64,000 bases of DNA from Rhizobium sp. BK313 (lineage in GTDB: Bacteria; Pseudomonadota; Alphaproteobacteria; Rhizobiales; Rhizobiaceae). The number at the start of each line of letters is the position of its first letter. Position 1 is the stretch's first letter. The translations under genes were made by a program, and so were the position numbers. Below the pieces are notes generated by a model that was not told the origin of the DNA, did no database searches, and saw nothing but the letters and a program-made list of their open reading frames with translations. Location of the stretch: positions 248,001-312,000 of the forward strand of contig NZ_JACHZQ010000006.1 in the NCBI RefSeq assembly GCF_014193655.1, given 5' to 3'. Below are positions 60,087 to 64,000 of the stretch, in pieces.

Positions 60087-61307
60087 TTACGCCGCCTCGC
60101 AGATATCGAGAATGGTGAGCATGTAGACGCGGATCATGTCGAGATAATCGACGATGTCGACACGCTCGTCCGGCATCGTGTTATAGCGTCCACCGGGGCC
60201 ACAGACGATGCCTTCCATGCCGAGCTCCTTGTAGAGATGGCCGGCGTCCGTGCCGTAGAAGCGTGTCGGCGTGATGGCGCCTGTCGGCTGCTTTTCGCCG
60301 CGCACAGTTTCGTAGGCGCGGTTGATCGCCTTGACGATCCGCGATTCTGGGGACACCTCGAAAGGAGGCATGAGCGGACGTCCCTCGATCATTTCCGGCA
60401 CGAGCTTGGCCTTAAGACCGGGGAAACGCCCTTCCAGCGCGGTAAGCTCTGCCTGCAAATCGGCCAGGACACCTTCCTGCGTCTGACCAGGCGCGTAGCG
60501 GCAGGAGCCCTTCAAACGAACGAAGTCAGCCACCTGCGGCGGCCGCCATTCTTCGAGATTGCGGCCGAGCGCACCATGAACCACGCCCACATGGCCACGA
60601 TTGATCGACCGGTGCACTTCGCTCCTGGCCCCGCTGAACGTCATGGCATTGATACGCGGAATGATGTCGCAGGCGGCGGCAATCGCGTCGACCGATTCTT
60701 CCCGTTTGGACAAGTGGCGAGTATCGCCGGTCAGCTCGATGACGAAGGAAAGGGCTGCGGCATGCATAGTGACCGCAACGAGATCGCTCGGCTCGCTGTT
60801 GACGAAATAGTCCGCCTTCACGCCGCTGCGAATGGCGGCAAGCGTGCCGACACCACCCTGCAATTCGCCGACGACGAAAGTCAGCACGACATCGCCCTTG
60901 AGCTTGACGCCCGCGTCCAGCAAGGTCTTGACGGCGCAGAAATAGGCGGCATCGCCTGCCTTCATATTGGAAACGCCGATCCCGTAGATAAACTTGTCGT
61001 CCACCAGGCCGCCATAGGGATCGACGGTCCAGCCCTCGGTCACCGGGTTGGTGTCGAGGTGACCGTTGAACAGCAGGCTCTTGCCGCCGCCCGTTCCCTT
61101 CAGCCTGCCGATCGCATTGAAGCGCTCGCCATTGTCGAAGGGCTGCAACTCGGCATCGAGGCCAATCGCCTTCATCTCTTCGGCCATCACGCGGGCAAGC
61201 TCCCGCTCGCCATCGGTCTGCGAATGGCTCTTGTGGCGGACCATCTTCGACAGGAAGTCGAGACAAGCTTTCTCATCGATTTGGCCGACGAGGGATTTGG
61301 GGTCCAT
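60087..61307 (-). CDS. M20-family peptidase-like protein with substituted metal ligands
   Basis: This 406-residue protein has the M20/ArgE-DapE fold. The first motif NGHLDTNPV is intact, but the bridging Asp of DMKG is Asn (GVSNMKAGD), the second Glu of the EE pair is Leu (VVGELQGG), and the C-terminal His is Thr (YNTMPDERVDI). Thus three of the five usual zinc ligands are missing. The dimerisation lid (TRHLSKREES) is present. The start is the ATG with AGGAG seven bases upstream. Co-location with the metal-less M24 protein suggests they act in one pathway on the peptide-like compound imported by the neighbouring ABC system. Confidence 0.87.
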   Translation of the reverse strand: MDPKSLVGQIDEKACLDFLSKMVRHKSHSQTDGERELARVMAEEMKAIGLDAELQPFDNGERFNAIGRLKGTGGGKSLLFNGHLDTNPVTEGWTVDPYGGLVDDKFIYGIGVSNMKAGDAAYFCAVKTLLDAGVKLKGDVVLTFVVGELQGGVGTLAAIRSGVKADYFVNSEPSDLVAVTMHAAALSFVIELTGDTRHLSKREESVDAIAAACDIIPRINAMTFSGARSEVHRSINRGHVGVVHGALGRNLEEWRPPQVADFVRLKGSCRYAPGQTQEGVLADLQAELTALEGRFPGLKAKLVPEMIEGRPLMPPFEVSPESRIVKAINRAYETVRGEKQPTGAITPTRFYGTDAGHLYKELGMEGIVCGPGGRYNTMPDERVDIVDYLDMIRVYMLTILDICEAA

Positions 61308-61331
61308 AATCATGCTCCTTACATTGCAATA

Positions 61332-62960
61332 TCAGGCTTGAGTGCCCGCGGGTGGTGGCACCGCTTCCAGGAGCCGGCGCGTATAGTCGGCACGCTCCGG
61401 ACGGTCGATCTCCTCGGCCCTCGCGATTTCGATGAGATCGCCGCGATACATCACCGCGATGCGATGGGCGATCTGGCGGATGAGATTGAGGTCGTGGGTG
61501 ATGAAGAGATAGGCCGTGTTGCTGGCTTTCTGCAGTTCAAGCAGCAGCTGGATGATCGAGGCCTGGACCGAGACATCCAGCGCGGAGGTGATCTCATCGC
61601 AGATGACGAGTTTCGGCTTGGAAGCAAAGGCGCGGGCGATCGCCACACGCTGCTTCTCGCCACCGGAGAGCTGGTGCGGATAGCGATCGGCATGGCTGCG
61701 CGGCAGCCGAACCTGCTCCAGCATGGCGCCGATCTCCTCGGTATTGGAACCATCCTTGCCGTAAAGCTTCAGCGGCCGCGACAGGATCTCGCCGATCTTC
61801 TGGCGCGGATTAAGCGAGGCGTCGGGATGCTGGAAGATGATCTGCACGTCCTTGCGATACTCAGTGCCCATGTCCCGAAGACCGGAGATCGGCTTCCCGG
61901 CAAACCAGATCTTGCCTTCGAAGCGATTGAGGCCGGTCATCGCCTTGGCAAGCGTGGACTTGCCCGATCCAGACTCGCCGACAATGCCAAGGATTTCACC
62001 GGGATTGACGGTCAGGCTGACGGCGCGATTGCCGACGGTCCCTTGATGCGCCCGGCCCGTCAGCGCCGCGAAGATTGGCTTTCGGCCATAGTGCACGCTG
62101 ACATTCTCGACCTTGACCAGCGGCTCTTTGGCTGCATCGATTTCGGTCTTCACCAAGCGATGGCGCGGATCGGGAACTGCGGCGATAAGTTCGCGCGTAT
62201 AGTCGTCCTGCGGAGCCCCGAAAATCTGCGCCGCATCGCCCTGCTCGACGATCACGCCGCGGCGAATGACGGCGACGCGGCTCGCTGTGCGGGAGACCAG
62301 CGCAAGGTCGTGCGAGATATAGAGGCAGGCGACACCCGTTTCCGCCTGCAGCGCAACGAAGAGATCGAGGATCTGCCGAGAGGTGATAACGTCGAGCGCC
62401 GTCGTCGGCTCGTCGAAGATGATGCATTCGGGATTGCAGGCGAAGGCGGTGGCAATGACGACACGCTGCTTCTCGCCGCCCGAGGCCTCATGCGGCATGC
62501 GGTGCATCATGTCCGCCGGCGTCTTGAGACCGACATGCGCCAGCATCGCCTCGCCTTCCTTCCAGGCCTGCGTTTTCGTCAGGCCTCGATGCCGCACCAG
62601 CACTTCGGAAAGTTGCCGTCCAAGCGAGAGCGTAGGATTGAGCGAGGTGCTCGGGTCCTGGAACACCATGCTGATACGCCGGCCGCGCAGTTTGTCGATC
62701 TCGGCCGCGGATTTGGCGGCTAGGTCCTCGCCGGCCAGGAGAATGCTGCCGCCGGTCTCGCGTGCGTTCTTCGGCAGGTAGCGCATGATCGACCAGGCAA
62801 GCGACGTCTTGCCCGATCCGGATTCGCCGACAAGCCCGAGGATTTCGCTTCGGCCGACCGAAAGATTGATATCCTTCAGCGCATGGAACCTGCCGCCTGA
62901 TGTCGCGTAGTCCAGCGAATAGTTGCGGATGTCGAGGGTTGGCGTTGTGGCATTCGTCAT
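61332..62960 (-). CDS. Dipeptide/oligopeptide-type ABC ATPase, DppD-DppF fusion
   Basis: This 542-residue protein has two complete ABC domains of the peptide/nickel group. The first has Walker A GESGSGKTS near residue 40 and a signature region SGGEKQRVVIATAFA. The second has GESGSGKST near residue 325 and LSGGEKQRVAIARAFA. Walker B motifs are CIIFDEPTTALDV and LVICDEITSALDV. Fusion of the D and F subunits is seen in several peptide importers. The start is ATG 62960 with GAGGA upstream. It follows the permease by about 10 bases and precedes the M20-like gene. The substrate may be a peptide, an opine or a modified amino acid. Confidence 0.92.
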   Translation of the reverse strand: MTNATTPTLDIRNYSLDYATSGGRFHALKDINLSVGRSEILGLVGESGSGKTSLAWSIMRYLPKNARETGGSILLAGEDLAAKSAAEIDKLRGRRISMVFQDPSTSLNPTLSLGRQLSEVLVRHRGLTKTQAWKEGEAMLAHVGLKTPADMMHRMPHEASGGEKQRVVIATAFACNPECIIFDEPTTALDVITSRQILDLFVALQAETGVACLYISHDLALVSRTASRVAVIRRGVIVEQGDAAQIFGAPQDDYTRELIAAVPDPRHRLVKTEIDAAKEPLVKVENVSVHYGRKPIFAALTGRAHQGTVGNRAVSLTVNPGEILGIVGESGSGKSTLAKAMTGLNRFEGKIWFAGKPISGLRDMGTEYRKDVQIIFQHPDASLNPRQKIGEILSRPLKLYGKDGSNTEEIGAMLEQVRLPRSHADRYPHQLSGGEKQRVAIARAFASKPKLVICDEITSALDVSVQASIIQLLLELQKASNTAYLFITHDLNLIRQIAHRIAVMYRGDLIEIARAEEIDRPERADYTRRLLEAVPPPAGTQA

Positions 62961-62970
62961 GGTGCCGTCC

Positions 62971-63795
62971 TCACGTTCGCGGGTTGAGAGCGTCGCGCAG
63001 ACCGTCGCCAAGAAGGTTGAACCCAACGGCGACGATGGCGATGGCAAGGCTGGGCCAGATCAGGATGCCAGCGCTGAGGTGCATATATTGACGTGCTTCG
63101 GAGACCATCAGCCCCCATTCGGCGGCCGGCGGCTGGGCTCCGAGCCCGAGGAAGCTCAAGGTGGCAAACAGCATCACGGCGAAGGATATCCGGATCGTCA
63201 TCTCGACGATGATCGGCGCCACCACATTGGGAAGCATTTCGCGAAGGATGATATAGGACGAACGTTCGCCGCGGGCGATCGCCGCGCTGATATAGTCCTG
63301 TTTGCGCACCGAAAGCGCAACGCTGCGGGTGACGCGCGCCATGCTTGGCGCGAAGGCGACCGCGACGGCGATCAGCGCATTGGCGGTGCTCGAACCCAGC
63401 AGATTGACCACCAGCAGCGCAAACAGCAGGCTTGGAATGGACATGACCGAATCGACCGTCCGCATGATCACTTCGTCGGACCGCCCGCCGAGAAAGGCCG
63501 AGGTTGTGCCGATCAGCGCGCCGACCAACGTGCCGGCGACGGTTGCAAGCACGGCCATACTGATGGTGGCGCGGCCGCCGATGAGCAGGCGGCTCAGAAT
63601 GTCGCGGCCGTATTGGTCCGTTCCCATGAGGTAATTCAGGCTTGACGGTTTGTAGCGGGCAAGCGGCGCGAGGCTTTCGGGATCATGTGGTGCGAGAGAC
63701 GGCCCGAAGAGCACGATGACGAGTGCCAGCAGGACAATGAGGAGGCCGATCGCGCCCTGCGGGGTGCGTAGCAGCCGCTTGAGAAACTCAATCAT
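62971..63795 (-). CDS. Dipeptide-type ABC transporter permease (DppC-like)
   Basis: This 274-residue inner-membrane permease has the typical DppC start (short tail, then a hydrophobic segment IGLLIVLLALVIVLFGP), followed by YLMGTDQYGRDILSRLLIGGR near residue 58, a DppC/OppC signature. The EAA loop is QDYISAAIARGERSSYIILR near residue 170, and FNLLGDGLRDALNPR closes the protein. The start is ATG 63795, with GAGGA upstream. It overlaps the end of the DppB-like permease by eight bases. Confidence 0.92.
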   Translation of the reverse strand: MIEFLKRLLRTPQGAIGLLIVLLALVIVLFGPSLAPHDPESLAPLARYKPSSLNYLMGTDQYGRDILSRLLIGGRATISMAVLATVAGTLVGALIGTTSAFLGGRSDEVIMRTVDSVMSIPSLLFALLVVNLLGSSTANALIAVAVAFAPSMARVTRSVALSVRKQDYISAAIARGERSSYIILREMLPNVVAPIIVEMTIRISFAVMLFATLSFLGLGAQPPAAEWGLMVSEARQYMHLSAGILIWPSLAIAIVAVGFNLLGDGLRDALNPRT

Positions 63796-64000
63796 ATTGG
63801 ATCCTCTTGTCGAGCCACGCATAGAGGATGTCGGCAACGAAATTGACGATGGAATAGGTGGCGGCCATGATCAGCACGCCCGCCTGGATCGACGGCAGGT
63901 CGCGGGTCTGGATCGCCACGATCAGCGCCCGCCCAATGCCGGGAATGGCGAAAATCTCTTCCACCACGATGACGCCGCCGAGCAGATAGCCGACATCCAG
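63788..64000 (-). CDS. Dipeptide-type ABC transporter permease (DppB-like), partial
   Basis: Only the last 70 residues are in the window. The segment GGVIVVEEIFAIPGIGRALI, followed by IQTRDLPSIQAGVLIMAATY, is the conserved C-terminal signature of DppB/OppB permeases, and the last membrane helix and a short basic tail (LDKRIQYD) follow. The gene continues beyond the right edge. It would be followed upstream by the rest of the dipeptide-type operon, presumably with its binding protein. Confidence 0.9.
   Translation of the reverse strand: MDVGYLLGGVIVVEEIFAIPGIGRALIVAIQTRDLPSIQAGVLIMAATYSIVNFVADILYAWLDKRIQYD

Noticed and set aside
59724..62723. A 999-codon open frame on the plus strand
   Set aside because: It lies antisense across three well-supported minus-strand genes (M24-like, M20-like, DppDF fusion), has no membrane, domain or motif pattern and reflects GC-rich codon bias on the opposite strand.
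1..64000. CRISPR arrays, tRNA, rRNA, complete insertion sequences and replication origins
   Set aside because: I saw no regularly spaced repeats, no cloverleaf or rRNA signature, no transposase frame and no rep or partition gene in the window.

Overview
The window looks like accessory, probably plasmid-borne, DNA of a Rhizobium-type alphaproteobacterium. The GC-rich coding, the many sugar, amino-acid and polyol ABC transporters, and the run of small catabolic regulons each with its own GntR or DeoR regulator all fit that group. This assignment is inference from gene content; there is no rRNA, tRNA or replication gene to anchor it, and I saw no CRISPR array or intact insertion sequence.

Layout. 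(1) 1-5.6 kb: a ribose-type ABC operon (binding protein, ATPase, two permeases, the last cut by the window edge) divergent from a PdxA-family dehydrogenase. (2) 6.2-11.2 kb: a GntR-led ribose-type ABC operon ending in a DJ-1/PfpI protein. (3) 11.8-17.4 kb: an iron-type alcohol dehydrogenase, an aldehyde dehydrogenase reduced to 78 codons by an in-frame deletion, an alpha/beta hydrolase, then a convergent gntR / galactonate-dehydratase-like / MFS operon. (4) 18-21.7 kb: a flavin amine oxidase, an Na+/H+ antiporter and an FMN-binding protein. (5) 22.5-32.6 kb: a DeoR-controlled sugar regulon with an ABC transporter, a TIM-barrel epimerase, two different FGGY kinases, a class II aldolase and an HAD protein. 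(6) 32.7-42.6 kb: a guanidino-compound or arginine-type regulon (agmatinase family, class III aminotransferase, aldehyde dehydrogenase, gamma-glutamyltransferase, amino-acid ABC transporter, GntR). (7) 43-46.5 kb: a 28-residue protein, a diguanylate cyclase, three gene fossils and an MFS carrier. (8) 47-58.8 kb: one long operon joining a CUT1 ABC importer to two dihydroxyacetone-kinase systems and a complete private PTS phosphorelay. (9) 59-64 kb: two peptidase-family proteins that lack metal ligands, next to a dipeptide-type ABC transporter that runs off the right edge.

How the genes work together. Most blocks follow one plan: an importer brings in a small carbon or nitrogen compound, adjacent enzymes phosphorylate, oxidise or hydrolyse it, and a local repressor controls both. 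Four of the six substrate-binding-protein genes are followed at once by a strong hairpin before the next operon gene, which suggests mRNA processing or partial termination to raise binding-protein levels.

The most unusual system is block 8. It encodes EI, HPr, DhaM (EIIA), DhaL and DhaK as separate proteins, plus an ATP-type DhaK-DhaL fusion and a small protein that looks like a helix-turn-helix regulator, all behind a transporter with two different ATPases and a 70-residue membrane protein. The true substrate (glycerol, dihydroxyacetone, erythrulose or another ketose or polyol) cannot be read from the sequence. The window also holds many gene remnants, which indicates active turnover of the replicon.
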